Shown piece after piece: positions 32,577 to 40,496 of a stretch of DNA of 64,000 nucleotides. This stretch comes from Dokdonella sp. Its GTDB lineage: Bacteria; Pseudomonadota; Gammaproteobacteria; Xanthomonadales; Rhodanobacteraceae. The DNA lies in contig JAHCAR010000009.1 of NCBI GenBank assembly GCA_019634795.1, positions 82,163 through 146,162 on the forward strand. The letters run 5' to 3'. Position 1 is the stretch's first letter. Each line of letters opens with the position of its first letter. Below the pieces are notes generated by a model that had not been told where the DNA came from, did not search any database, and saw only the letters and a program-made list of their open reading frames with translations. The translations under genes were made by a program, and so were the position numbers.

Positions 32577-32945
32577 GGCAAACCTCGGTACAAACGAAGG
32601 GTCAAATGGTACTCGTCGAACGCCCTCTCGGCTGCCCGGCACGACGATTCCAGGCGCATGTTCGGGCAGTTCCGTGCCGGGGTGCCGGCTGCGCCGACGC
32701 AAAGCGTCGACGCGGCCGGCTGCAGATCCCTGCGTGCCTCCTTGCCTGCCTCCCTGCGTGCATCCCTGCGCCTGCGTCAGCGGTAGTGCCGACGAGCCAT
32801 CCCTTGAGCCAAAGTCTAGGCAGCCGTTGGCAATCGCGCAGTGGGCGAATTCGGATTTTCTTGTAGGAAATTTCCTACACGGTTCCCGCGACACGGCATT
32901 CCGCTATAGTCGGCACCGCCTTCACCGCAATGACAGGACACGCCG
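32577..32945 (+). promoter_or_regulatory. glnK upstream region with an 18-bp perfect palindrome (32862-32879)
   Basis: The 369-bp gap between ubiK and glnK holds no gene. It includes a run of CCTGC/CCCTGCG tandem-like repeats (32735-32775). TGTAGGAAATTTCCTACA is a perfect palindrome at 32862-32879. A -10 TATAGT (32905-32910) lies so that the palindrome centre is about 46 bp before the start of transcription, over or just before a poor -35. This is a typical activator position. The half sites TGTAGG-N6-CCTACA resemble LuxR/FixJ-type response regulator sites such as the GacA/UvrY box (TGTAAG-N6-CTTACA). AGGACA is the ribosome site of glnK. Confidence 0.7.
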
Positions 32946-33284
32946 ATGAAAATGGTCATGGCGATCATCAAGCCCTTCAAGCTCGACGACGTGCGCGAGG
33001 CGCTGGCCGACATCGGCGTGCAGGGCATCACGGTCAGCGAGGTCAAGGGTTTCGGTCGGCAGAAGGGCCATACCGAGCTCTATCGCGGCGCCGAGTACGT
33101 CGTCGATTTCCTGCCCAAGATCAAGATCGAGATCGCCGTCGCCGAGGATCAGCTCGAGCGCGTGGTCGAGGCCCTGCGCCAGAGCGCCAACACCGGCAAG
33201 ATCGGCGACGGCAAGATCTTCGTCTGGCAGCTCGACCAGGTCATGCGGATACGCACGGGCGAACTGGACGACGACGCCCTGTAG
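32946..33284 (+). CDS. glnK: PII nitrogen regulatory protein (GlnB/GlnK)
   Basis: A 112-residue trimeric signal protein that senses 2-oxoglutarate, ATP/ADP and glutamine and controls ammonium transport and glutamine synthetase. It has the PII signature at the T-loop with the uridylylation Tyr in GHTELYRGAEYVVDFLPK (Tyr51), the start MKMVMAIIKPFKLDDVREAL, and the C-terminal signature ANTGKIGDGKIFVWQLD. The full family length is present. GlnB and GlnK are hard to tell apart by sequence alone. No amtB follows, so the GlnK label is tentative; the upstream palindrome suggests regulated transcription. Confidence 0.93.
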   Translation: MKMVMAIIKPFKLDDVREALADIGVQGITVSEVKGFGRQKGHTELYRGAEYVVDFLPKIKIEIAVAEDQLERVVEALRQSANTGKIGDGKIFVWQLDQVMRIRTGELDDDAL

Positions 33285-33881
33285 GCGCGGAGCCTCGCGG
33301 CAACGGTCTTTCGCTGGCGCGTCGTGGCGTCTGGAATCGGTGCCATCTTCTGTCGTTCCCCGATCTTCGCGGTTATTGTCTTTGGGCAGGCTCAAGTCTA
33401 TTCGCCTTGTGTCCACGCAAAGACCCGATGACCCCGCATTGCGCCCGTCCTGCACCGCTTCGCGGCGCATGATACGCACTTTCAATACAGAGCCTTCACG
33501 CGCCTGCGGTGGGCCGGCCGCTCCGAATCCGCCGTAGGAGCGCCTTCAGGCGCGATGCCGTTCGACAGGCATTCAATAGCTCAAGCCGTCGTCGCGGCGC
33601 AGGCCGGGATGACGGCTATGGGCATTGGGCATCCGGCGAAAGCATCGCGCCTGAAGGCGCTCCTACAGCGAATTGCGAGCGACTCGTTCGTGCAACTGGG
33701 GCAGAGTTGTGACCGATATCCAGGAATGCGCCGCAAGGCGATATCCAACAGTGCGCAAAGTAGAGTCACTGGATCCATGCCTGCACCGGGATGACGGTTC
33801 GGGGTACTGAATCCCCGCCAAAAGCATCGCGCGTGAAAACCGCTCCAGGGCACCAAACCTGGCCACGGAACCCCGAGTGAA
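33285..33881. repeat. Intergenic region with an inverted pair of REP elements (33534-33666)
   Basis: The 597-bp gap after glnK has no credible gene. GTAGGAGCGCCTTCAGGCGC followed by GATGC at 33534-33558 reappears as its exact reverse complement at 33642-33666 (25 bp, 83 bp apart). Each unit itself is a small hairpin. A decayed third unit is at 33822-33848. Between and after them GGGATGACGG occurs twice (33606 and 33790), part of a second short repeat family. The units are related to the cluster at 16083-16492. Confidence 0.85.
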
Positions 33882-34439
33882 TCATCGAACCAGGATCCAT
33901 ATCCCCAAGGCCGCAAACAACCCGGCCGCGCCGAGGCGCGCCGCCCGCAACGGCAGGCGCTGAGCAAACCGCGCACCAAGCCAGACCACCGGTACATTGG
34001 CGAGCAGCATGCCTATCGTCGTTCCGGCGACGACCTGCCAGAGCGGGGAATAGCGGGCGGCCAGCACGACCGTGGCGACCTGGGTCTTGTCGCCCATTTC
34101 GGCGAGGAAGAACGCGATCACCGTGGCGATCAGCACGCCGTATCCGCGCATGTCGCGGACGTCATCGGCATCGACCTTGTCGGGGACCAGCGTCCACAGG
34201 GCAATCGCGAAGAACGACAAGGCGACGATCCAGGTCAGTACCGAGGGTTGCAGCCAGGCTGCGACCATCGCACCGAACCAGCCGGCCAGGGCGTGATTGA
34301 GCAGGGTCGCGACGAGGATGCCGAGACAGATCGGCATCGGCCGGCGATATTTGGCAGCGAGGATCAACGACAGCAGCTGGGTCTTGTCGCCGATCTCGGC
34401 AATCGCCACGGCGGCAGTCGAAATGAACAGGGTTTGCAC
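33882..34439 (-). CDS. TMEM165/GDT1 (UPF0016) family manganese exporter
   Basis: A 185-residue membrane protein with two copies of the family signature, AEIGDKTQLLSLILA near residue 14 and AEMGDKTQVATVVLA near 113, each in a three-helix repeat. Members export Mn2+ in Vibrio (MneA) and Xanthomonas, or exchange Ca2+/Mn2+ for H+ in eukaryotes. The acidic and polar residues of both E-x-G-D-K-T motifs are intact. The gene starts with GTG at 34439 and has GGAG 5 bp upstream. Its leader holds a yybP-ykoY Mn2+ riboswitch, which directly supports a manganese role. Confidence 0.93.
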   Translation of the reverse strand: MQTLFISTAAVAIAEIGDKTQLLSLILAAKYRRPMPICLGILVATLLNHALAGWFGAMVAAWLQPSVLTWIVALSFFAIALWTLVPDKVDADDVRDMRGYGVLIATVIAFFLAEMGDKTQVATVVLAARYSPLWQVVAGTTIGMLLANVPVVWLGARFAQRLPLRAARLGAAGLFAALGIWILVR

Positions 34440-34450
34440 GGAGACTCCAA

Positions 34451-34501
34451 CGGGCCGGGGCGATCAGGGACACGATGATCCACACGCGCGGCCCCGGCCC
34501 G
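34451..34501 (-). promoter_or_regulatory. Hairpin next to the ribosome site, likely riboswitch expression platform
   Basis: CGGGCCGGGGC (34451-34461) and GCCCCGGCCCG (34491-34501) are perfect complements (11 bp). The hairpin ends 2 bp before the GGAG of the exporter gene. It follows the Mn2+ riboswitch aptamer, has no T-run, and so would control translation rather than termination. Confidence 0.6.
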
Positions 34502-34504
34502 GGA

Positions 34505-34661
34505 TCGTCGCGTGCGAACCAGCGGTCTTGTCGGTATCCGCGTGGCGCATTGCTGCGCACGGATGCGTTCGCGCCATGGCGTGGTCGCCAAGTGTGTTGA
34601 CGCGGACCCCGCAGCGTTTCGATGCGGTCGACTACTCCCCGTTGGAGCGGACGCGATTCTA
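34505..34661 (-). promoter_or_regulatory. yybP-ykoY (Mn2+) riboswitch with its promoter -10
   Basis: Read on the minus strand, the leader of the TMEM165-family gene contains the conserved yybP-ykoY elements in order: GGGGAGTAGT (34640-34631), CGTCAACACAC (34605-34590 region) and GACAAGACCGCT (34532-34521). TAGAAT (34661-34656) is a -10 placed so that transcription starts about 34650, immediately before the aptamer. Mn2+ binding by this class turns on Mn exporters. The class, gene partner and position all agree. Confidence 0.85.
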
Positions 34662-34714
34662 GCAGCTCGGCCTCGTCGGCAGAATACGAACCCCGGTCCG
34701 CCTCCGGATTTGCC

Positions 34715-35782
34715 TCAATACCATTCGATCAGCGACAGGCCGACGCCGGCGTACCAGGCGCGGTGGTTGTAGTCGATCAGGCTCTCGCCGTAGCCATTGA
34801 ACACCTGCACGTGCCCGCGCAGCGGCGGCGCAATCGGAAACGCCCAGTCGAACTGCACGGCGCCGTGGCTGCGATCGCCGCCACGCAGCGAGTGGCGCAG
34901 CAGCAGGGCGAACTGCGAGTCACCGGCAACGCGGATGATTTCGACATCGCCGCGACCCATGTAGTCGCTGATGTCGGGGTTGTTGTCTTCGCCGAACTCG
35001 AGCACGCGCCACCAAGGACGCACGGTGATCGTCCAGTTTTCGCGTTCGAGGCCGATCGAGGCCGTGGCCCGGTTCCAGCTGCGCGAGAGCGGATCGCTGC
35101 GGCCATTCGACTGGTGCACGAGGCCGAAGCCGAGCAGGCGGGCCTTCCATCCGAGCACGTCGTAGTCGGTCCGGAAAACCAGATTGGCGTCGGGCTCGTA
35201 GTTGGTTTCGCGGAACGGGCGCGAACGCTTGGCATTGAAGATCTGCCAGTGCGAGATCTGGGTATAGCCCATCCAGAAGTCGCCGTTGTCACCGAAGATG
35301 TCGTCGAGGATCTTGGTTTTCAGGCTGAGCTGGTACTTCAGTTCGCCGCGCGTGATGTCTTCCGGCTCGGTCACGGTGTTTTCGGGCGACGGCGAACTCG
35401 GCAGCCGATTGGTGCGCGAAGTGTAGAACGGCATCAGATAGATGGGACGGTAAGGCCGGATGCAGAACGGTGCGGCCCTGCCGGATTCGGCGGTCGCGGC
35501 GTCGAGTTCCCAGCGCGAATCGAGCAGCGAGCTCGGCGGTCCCTTGTCGCATCGGCTCGTGGGCAGCGCCGATGAGCGAGCGAAGACATCGGTAGTCGGG
35601 AGCGGTCGCACCGTCTTCTTGTCGGCATGGGGTTGGGCAAAGGCCTGGTCATAGCAGGCGAGCCGCGCGGCGTCGGCGGTGATATTGGCGCAGCGGCTTG
35701 CATCCGGGACCGGCTCGGCTGCACGCGCGTTCATGCAGGGCGCCAGCATCAGGAGTAGCAGGAACTGGAGCGGGCGGCTCAT
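34715..35782 (-). CDS. pldA: Outer-membrane phospholipase A (OmpLA/PldA)
   Basis: A 355-residue outer-membrane enzyme that hydrolyses phospholipids in the outer leaflet. The signal peptide is RPLQFLLLLMLAPCMNARAA. An N-terminal extension (about 30-110) with paired cysteines precedes the 12-strand barrel. The active-site motif GFGLVHQSNGRSDPLSRSWNR, written with its key residues His and Ser in HQSNGRS near residue 230, is intact. The C-terminal SLIEWY ends in an aromatic residue, as outer-membrane barrels do. The start at 35782 (ATG) gives the best signal peptide. It is probably monocistronic, between bioC and the Mn exporter leader. Confidence 0.9.
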   Translation of the reverse strand: MSRPLQFLLLLMLAPCMNARAAEPVPDASRCANITADAARLACYDQAFAQPHADKKTVRPLPTTDVFARSSALPTSRCDKGPPSSLLDSRWELDAATAESGRAAPFCIRPYRPIYLMPFYTSRTNRLPSSPSPENTVTEPEDITRGELKYQLSLKTKILDDIFGDNGDFWMGYTQISHWQIFNAKRSRPFRETNYEPDANLVFRTDYDVLGWKARLLGFGLVHQSNGRSDPLSRSWNRATASIGLERENWTITVRPWWRVLEFGEDNNPDISDYMGRGDVEIIRVAGDSQFALLLRHSLRGGDRSHGAVQFDWAFPIAPPLRGHVQVFNGYGESLIDYNHRAWYAGVGLSLIEWY

Positions 35783-35851
35783 GTCGCAGCATTCCATGAA
35801 CGGCAAAGTGTGCGCATCGTAGCGGAACCAGGCCCGCGCCCGCGGACCCGA

Positions 35852-36733
35852 CTAACGCCGGACGCGTCGCGAGCCACGCAGCTGGTCGAGCGGAAAACTG
35901 GCGACGGCGCCTTGCGCCGAGCGCCTGGGTTGGCCGGCCTTGGGCGCCCAGGCCAGTGCGTAGACCACCTCGTACGTCGCCGCCACGCGGCCCTCTTGCC
36001 GATTCACATCATAAGCCTCGATGACACGCTGTAGATGGGCCTTTCCGGTCAGACCGCGGGCACGTCCGCTGTCGGCGTTGGTCGCACCGATCGCGCGCAG
36101 CTCATGCATCAGGCCGAGGACGTCGGCATAGGTCAGGGTGAAGACATCGCGCTCGAGTACCGGGTCGCGGAATCCGGCCGCGAGCAGGGCATCGCCGATC
36201 TGGTGGATGTCGAGGAAGCGACTGACGTGCGGCGTCTCGTCGACTTCGGCGAAGGCCGTGCGCAATTCGCTCAGGGTTTGCGGGCCGAAGGTGCTGAACA
36301 GGACCACGCCATCGGCACGCAGCACGCGGCGAAACTCGTCGAACACGGCATCGAGCCGACCGCACCATTGCAGGCAGAGATTGGAATAGAGCAGATCGAT
36401 GCTGTTCTCGGCCAGTGGCAGCGACTCGGCATCGGCACAGATACGGGCAAACGGCCGCAACCATGAACGATGCCTGCGTGCCGCGCGCAGCATCGGCATT
36501 GCCAGATCGAGCGCGATCGTCTGCGCCTGTGGAAAGCGCTTGCGCAAAGCCGCCGTGCCGCGCGCCGTGCCACTGCCGACATCGAGTACGCGCTGCGGGT
36601 TCAGCGACAGATCGTCGAGGCGCTCCTGCAGGCGCCGCTGGACCTCATCCTGCAGGGCCGCATGCGCTTCGTAGCTCTCTGCCGCGCGGCCGAAGGCACG
36701 GCGCACGTGCCGGCTGTCGAAGGGACCGCTCAT
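35852..36733 (-). CDS. bioC: Malonyl-ACP O-methyltransferase (BioC)
   Basis: A 293-residue SAM-dependent methyltransferase that caps malonyl-ACP at the first step of pimeloyl synthesis for biotin. The N-terminus VRRAFGRAAESYEAHAALQ is the typical BioC start. SAM-binding motif I is RVLDVGSGTARGTAAL near residue 49, and DLLYSNLCLQWC near 113 is the BioC-type motif with the Asn/Gln-Trp core. STFGPQTLSELRTAF near 150 is also family-specific. The C-terminus is extended by about 20 basic residues. Its ATG overlaps the bioH stop (ATGA), so bioF, the small hypothetical gene, bioH and bioC form one operon. Confidence 0.93.
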   Translation of the reverse strand: MSGPFDSRHVRRAFGRAAESYEAHAALQDEVQRRLQERLDDLSLNPQRVLDVGSGTARGTAALRKRFPQAQTIALDLAMPMLRAARRHRSWLRPFARICADAESLPLAENSIDLLYSNLCLQWCGRLDAVFDEFRRVLRADGVVLFSTFGPQTLSELRTAFAEVDETPHVSRFLDIHQIGDALLAAGFRDPVLERDVFTLTYADVLGLMHELRAIGATNADSGRARGLTGKAHLQRVIEAYDVNRQEGRVAATYEVVYALAWAPKAGQPRRSAQGAVASFPLDQLRGSRRVRR

Positions 36734-37506
36734 GCCGGCTCGGTCGCGTTCGCCAGGGCCGCGATGGCCTCGGCGACTTCATCGGCGTGACTGAGAAACG
36801 GCGCATGCCCGGCCGAAAGTTCGAGATAGTTGCCGTGCGCGCATTGCGCGGCCGCCCAGCGCAGGGCGCCGGGCGGAACGATGCGATCGCGGCGGCCGGC
36901 GATCCACAGGCTCGGCATCGACAGCGCGGACAGCTGCGCGCGGAAATCACAGCGGTCGAGCAGATCGAGCCCCTCGTGCAATGCTTGTTCCGACGGTTCG
37001 CCGCGCTCGTAGACATGGGCCTTGAGTTCGCGCAACTCGTCCTGGGCGTGGGCCGAACCGAGCGTCTCGAGGGCCAGGAAGCGCTCGATCGCCGGTCGGA
37101 ATGAGGCCACCAGGTTCGATCCGAATTCGCGAAAGATCGCCGCCGGCACCGCATGCGGCCAATCCGCGGCGCGCACGAAGCGCGGACTCGACGCAATCTG
37201 CACGACTGCGCTGACCTGGTCGGGCAGTTCGAGTGCAGCCTGCAGGGCAATCAGCCCACCGAGTGACCAGCCGAGCCAGAGCGCCGGCGGCGTGGCGGTC
37301 GCGATGGCTCGCGCCAGGCGCGCCGGATCGAGATCGCCGGGCTTGAAGTCGCGACTGTGGCCATGCCCCGGCAGGTCGACGAGATGCACGCGAAAGCGCC
37401 CGACCAGGCGCTCGCTCAGCGGTGCGAAGATGCCGCCGTGCATGGCCCAGCCATGCAGCAGCACGAGATCGGGGCCTTGCCCCAGGGTTCTGATCGAGAG
37501 ATTCAC
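36730..37506 (-). CDS. bioH: Pimeloyl-ACP methyl ester carboxylesterase (BioH)
   Basis: A 258-residue alpha/beta hydrolase that removes the methyl cap added by BioC, so that BioF can use pimeloyl-ACP. LVLLHGWAMHGGIFAPL is the typical BioH N-terminus. The nucleophile Ser lies in LWLGWSLGGLIALQAAL near residue 80, the acid Asp in LWIAGRRDRIVPPGAL near 205, and the His in LELSAGHAPFLSHADE near 234. The start is GTG at 37506; longer in-frame sequence overlaps the upstream gene. It sits between the hypothetical gene at 37511 and bioC (ATGA overlap). Confidence 0.92.
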   Translation of the reverse strand: MNLSIRTLGQGPDLVLLHGWAMHGGIFAPLSERLVGRFRVHLVDLPGHGHSRDFKPGDLDPARLARAIATATPPALWLGWSLGGLIALQAALELPDQVSAVVQIASSPRFVRAADWPHAVPAAIFREFGSNLVASFRPAIERFLALETLGSAHAQDELRELKAHVYERGEPSEQALHEGLDLLDRCDFRAQLSALSMPSLWIAGRRDRIVPPGALRWAAAQCAHGNYLELSAGHAPFLSHADEVAEAIAALANATEPA

Positions 37507-37510
37507 CGGG

Positions 37511-37903
37511 CTATTTTGACGTGTTCTGCGATATTGCGGAGCCGGCACCGCGCAGCCGGGCGATGCGCGGCTCCAGCTCGCGCCATGAGGCCTTCGCCGT
37601 GGCCGCAAGCAGCCCGGCCGGCAGGCGCAGCCAAAGCGGGCGGGCCAGGCGTGCGGCGATGCGTGCGCAAAGCCAGTCGGGATCAAAGCCATTCCAGACG
37701 CCGGCGCTGGACAGCAGGTTGCCGCGCAGGACTGGATGCACCTCCTCCAACAGGATCCGGCGCAGCTCGCCCAGCGGATACGGCGATGCTGCCAGGATGC
37801 GCGCAAGACAGTCGTAAGCCGGCGCCGGATCGGTGTCTAGGTAGAGTTCGGAGAAACCGACCCAGACGCCACGTCGCGTGCCGATATCCGCAATTCCGAT
37901 CAT
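37511..37903 (-). CDS. Small conserved protein within the biotin operon, function unknown
   Basis: A 130-residue cytoplasmic protein without membrane helices or a known catalytic motif. The N-terminal half resembles small DUF7079-type helical proteins (WVGFSELYLDTDPAPAYDCL, then LGELRRILLEEVHPVLRGNL), and the C-terminal half is basic (RLPAGLLAATAKASWRELEP). Its ATG overlaps the bioF stop by ATGA and its stop is 4 bp before the bioH start, so it is translated as part of the biotin operon. A role in biotin synthesis is suggested only by position. Confidence 0.7.
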   Translation of the reverse strand: MIGIADIGTRRGVWVGFSELYLDTDPAPAYDCLARILAASPYPLGELRRILLEEVHPVLRGNLLSSAGVWNGFDPDWLCARIAARLARPLWLRLPAGLLAATAKASWRELEPRIARLRGAGSAISQNTSK

Positions 37904-39081
37904 TGCCGCGGCGGCGTCCAGGCGGCAGCGAGTGCTGCCAGCAGTGCATCGACATGGGCTTCTTCGTGGGCCGCGGAAAGGGTCACGCGCAATCGCGCGC
38001 CATTTTCGGCCACGGTCGGTGGCCGGATCGCCGGCACGAAGAATCCGGCCGCCTCCAGTTGCGCGGACAATCGGGTCGCCTCGTCGCTCTGGCCGACCAG
38101 GACCGGCTGGATCGGCGTCCGCGATTCAGCCAGGGCAATTCCGCGTCGGGCGGCGCCATCGCGAAACTGCGTGACTAGTCGGGCCAGCTTTTCGCGCCGC
38201 CAGGCTTCATCGCGGACCAGTCTCAGGGCGACTCGGGTCGCCGCAGCCAGGGCTGGCGGCATGGCCGTCGTGTAGACATGGGTGCGGGCGAACTGGATCA
38301 GCCCGTCGATCAGAACTTCGGAGCCGGCGACAAATGCCCCGGCGACACCCAGAGCCTTGCCCAGGGTCGCCATGTAGACCGGCACGTCGGCCTGGCCGAG
38401 CCCCGCGTCGGCGACGCTGCCACTACCGTCCGCACCCAGCACGCCAAGTCCGTGCGCATCGTCGACCACGAGCGTGGCCTGCTGTTCGCGGCAGAGCCTG
38501 GCGAGTGCCTGCAGGGGCGCGATATCGCCGTCCATGCTGAACACACCATCGGTGGCGAGCAGCGCGGCCGCGGCCGGGTCCGAATCGAGCTGGCGACGCG
38601 CGCTGTCGACATCGGCGTGCACATAGCGGCGCAGCCGTGCGCCGGAAAGTCGTGCGCCATCGATCAGGCAGACATGGTTGAGCTTGTCCTGGATGCAGAC
38701 CGCGCGCGGATCGAGCAGCGCCTGCATGATGCCGAGGTTCGCCATGTAGCCGGTCGAGAACAGGAGCGCGCGGTCGCGCCCGCACCAGGCCGCCAGCTCG
38801 GCTTCGAGCAGGTCATGTTCCTGGCGGTGGCCACCGAGCAGATGGGCGGCCGAAGCGCCAACCCCCCACTGGCCGGCAGCGGCAACCAGGGCCTCGACCA
38901 CGGCCGGATGCTGGGCCAGGCCGAGGTAGTCGTTGCTGGCAAAATGAATCAGGCGCTTGCCATCGACGACGACATGCGGTCCGTCGACCTCGGTGATCGT
39001 GCGCAGGCGTCGCAGCAAGGCGTCGCGGGCGCGGTCCTCGACGGCCCGGGCCAGACGGCCGAGCAAGGGAGGACGGGTCAT
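37900..39081 (-). CDS. bioF: 8-Amino-7-oxononanoate synthase (BioF)
   Basis: A 393-residue PLP enzyme that condenses pimeloyl-ACP with alanine. Conserved blocks are HFASNDYLGLAQHPAVVEAL near residue 48, GSGASR-type region here as GVGASAAHLLGGHRQEHDLL, LLFSTGYMANLGIMQALL, LVVDDAHGLGVLGADGSG near 205 and the PLP lysine region VYMATLGKALGVAGAFVAGS near 238. It is the first gene of the bioF-(hypothetical)-bioH-bioC operon. Upstream and divergent lies an NDH-2-like gene instead of bioB, which is the more common neighbour. Confidence 0.94.
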   Translation of the reverse strand: MTRPPLLGRLARAVEDRARDALLRRLRTITEVDGPHVVVDGKRLIHFASNDYLGLAQHPAVVEALVAAAGQWGVGASAAHLLGGHRQEHDLLEAELAAWCGRDRALLFSTGYMANLGIMQALLDPRAVCIQDKLNHVCLIDGARLSGARLRRYVHADVDSARRQLDSDPAAAALLATDGVFSMDGDIAPLQALARLCREQQATLVVDDAHGLGVLGADGSGSVADAGLGQADVPVYMATLGKALGVAGAFVAGSEVLIDGLIQFARTHVYTTAMPPALAAATRVALRLVRDEAWRREKLARLVTQFRDGAARRGIALAESRTPIQPVLVGQSDEATRLSAQLEAAGFFVPAIRPPTVAENGARLRVTLSAAHEEAHVDALLAALAAAWTPPRQ

Positions 39082-39188
39082 GGCCGCGAGCCTGCGTTGG
39101 CGGCGCCGACCGGCCAATGGATGGACCTGCGATGCGGAGCGGATATGCTGCGTAACCGACACTTCGACCGGGAGTCCGCCAGGCCACC

Positions 39189-40466
39189 ATGCACTACGAG
39201 ATCGTGATCATCGGAGGCGGCGCTGGCGGCCTCGAACTGGCCGCGCGGCTGGGCCGCAAGCTCGGCAGGAAGGCGGGGCGCGACAAGGTGCTTCTGGTCG
39301 ATCGTTCGGTCGTCCACATCTGGAAACCGACCCTGCACGAAGTCGCCGCGGGCACGCTCGATGCGCATCAGGAAGGCCTCTCCTACATGATCCTTGCGCG
39401 ACGCAACCACTTCAGCTTCACGCTCGGCGAAATCGCCGCCCTCGATGCAAAGGGAAAAACGCTCAGCCTCGCCGAAGTCCTCGATGACGCCGGCGAGCAG
39501 ATCGTACCTGCGCGCACGATCAGTTTCACCTGGGCCGTGCTGGCCATCGGCAGTGGCTCGAACTTCTTCAATACACCCGGTGCCGAGCATGCCTTCGTGC
39601 TGGAAAGGGCTAGCGACGCGATTCATTTCCAGCGTCGCCTGCTGGCGGCGTTCACGCGCGCGGCGTTCTCCCGCGAGCGCAGGCTCGGCATCGCCATCGT
39701 CGGCGCCGGTGCGACTGGCGTCGAACTTTCCGCCGAGCTGCTCGAGGCGCACCAGCTCATGTTGCTCGGCCTGTCCCGCGAACAGCACTTCCGACTCGAC
39801 ATCAGCCTGATCGAGGCCGGGCCCCGGATTCTTGCCGCACTGCCGGAGCGGATTTCGGCCAAGGCCCAGGCTGCGCTCGAAGCGCGCGGCGTCACCGTGC
39901 TGGTGTCGGCGCCGGTTTCGCAGATCGGGGAAGGCCATCTCGTCGCCGGCGAGCGGACGATCGAGGTCGACCTGATCGTCTGGGCGGCCGGCATCAAGGC
40001 GGCCGAGAGCAACGCCGGCTTCGGTCTCGATATCAACCGGGCCAACCAGTTCGTCGTCAGCGCCCGCCTCGAGACCTCGGCCGCCAGCGTTTTCGCCCTC
40101 GGCGACTGCGCGGCCTGTGCCTGGGGCGACGGGCTCGTGCCGGCGCGCGCCCAGGCGGCGCATCAGCAGGCCAGCTATCTGGCTGATCTGCTGATTGCCC
40201 GCCTGCGCGGTCGACGCTTCGATCGCGATTTCGTCTATCGCGACTTCGGTTCGCTGGTTTCGCTCGGCGAAAAGCGCGGGCTCGGCAGCCTCATGGGCGG
40301 CCTTGGCGGGCGCAACTTCTTCGTCGACGGCCTGATCGCCAAGGGCATGTACATGGCACTGCATCTCGATCATCACCGGGCCATCCTGGGCTTCTGGAAC
40401 ACGCTGGTGCTGGCCCTTGCGCGACTCCTGCAGCGCCGCGTTTCGGGTCGTCTGAAATTGCACTGA
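39189..40466 (+). CDS. ndh: NADH dehydrogenase, type II (NDH-2-like) flavoprotein
   Basis: A 425-residue single-subunit flavoprotein expected to pass electrons from NADH to quinone at the inner membrane without pumping protons. The FAD Rossmann motif is YEIVIIGGGAGGLELAARLG at the start. The second dinucleotide motif is LGIAIVGAGATGVELSAELL near residue 170, and the FAD-binding block VFALGDCAACAWGDGLVPAR is near 305. QAAHQQASYLADLL precedes the C-terminal membrane-anchoring segment. The gene lies between bioF and bioB in the opposite direction, splitting the biotin genes. Other flavin oxidoreductases share this layout, but the aligned signature favours NDH-2. Confidence 0.85.
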   Translation: MHYEIVIIGGGAGGLELAARLGRKLGRKAGRDKVLLVDRSVVHIWKPTLHEVAAGTLDAHQEGLSYMILARRNHFSFTLGEIAALDAKGKTLSLAEVLDDAGEQIVPARTISFTWAVLAIGSGSNFFNTPGAEHAFVLERASDAIHFQRRLLAAFTRAAFSRERRLGIAIVGAGATGVELSAELLEAHQLMLLGLSREQHFRLDISLIEAGPRILAALPERISAKAQAALEARGVTVLVSAPVSQIGEGHLVAGERTIEVDLIVWAAGIKAAESNAGFGLDINRANQFVVSARLETSAASVFALGDCAACAWGDGLVPARAQAAHQQASYLADLLIARLRGRRFDRDFVYRDFGSLVSLGEKRGLGSLMGGLGGRNFFVDGLIAKGMYMALHLDHHRAILGFWNTLVLALARLLQRRVSGRLKLH

Positions 40467-40496
40467 TCGCTGTCGCCCGGACACAGGGCCACGCGT

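Noticed and set aside
32577-32894. N-terminal extension of UbiK
   Set aside because: The extra about 106 residues are repeat-derived and the family starts at MIPASSIDEL.
32890-32945. Sigma-54 promoter for glnK (GGCAC near 32913)
   Set aside because: The required GG and GC elements do not occur at the correct 10-bp spacing; a sigma-70-like -10 fits better.
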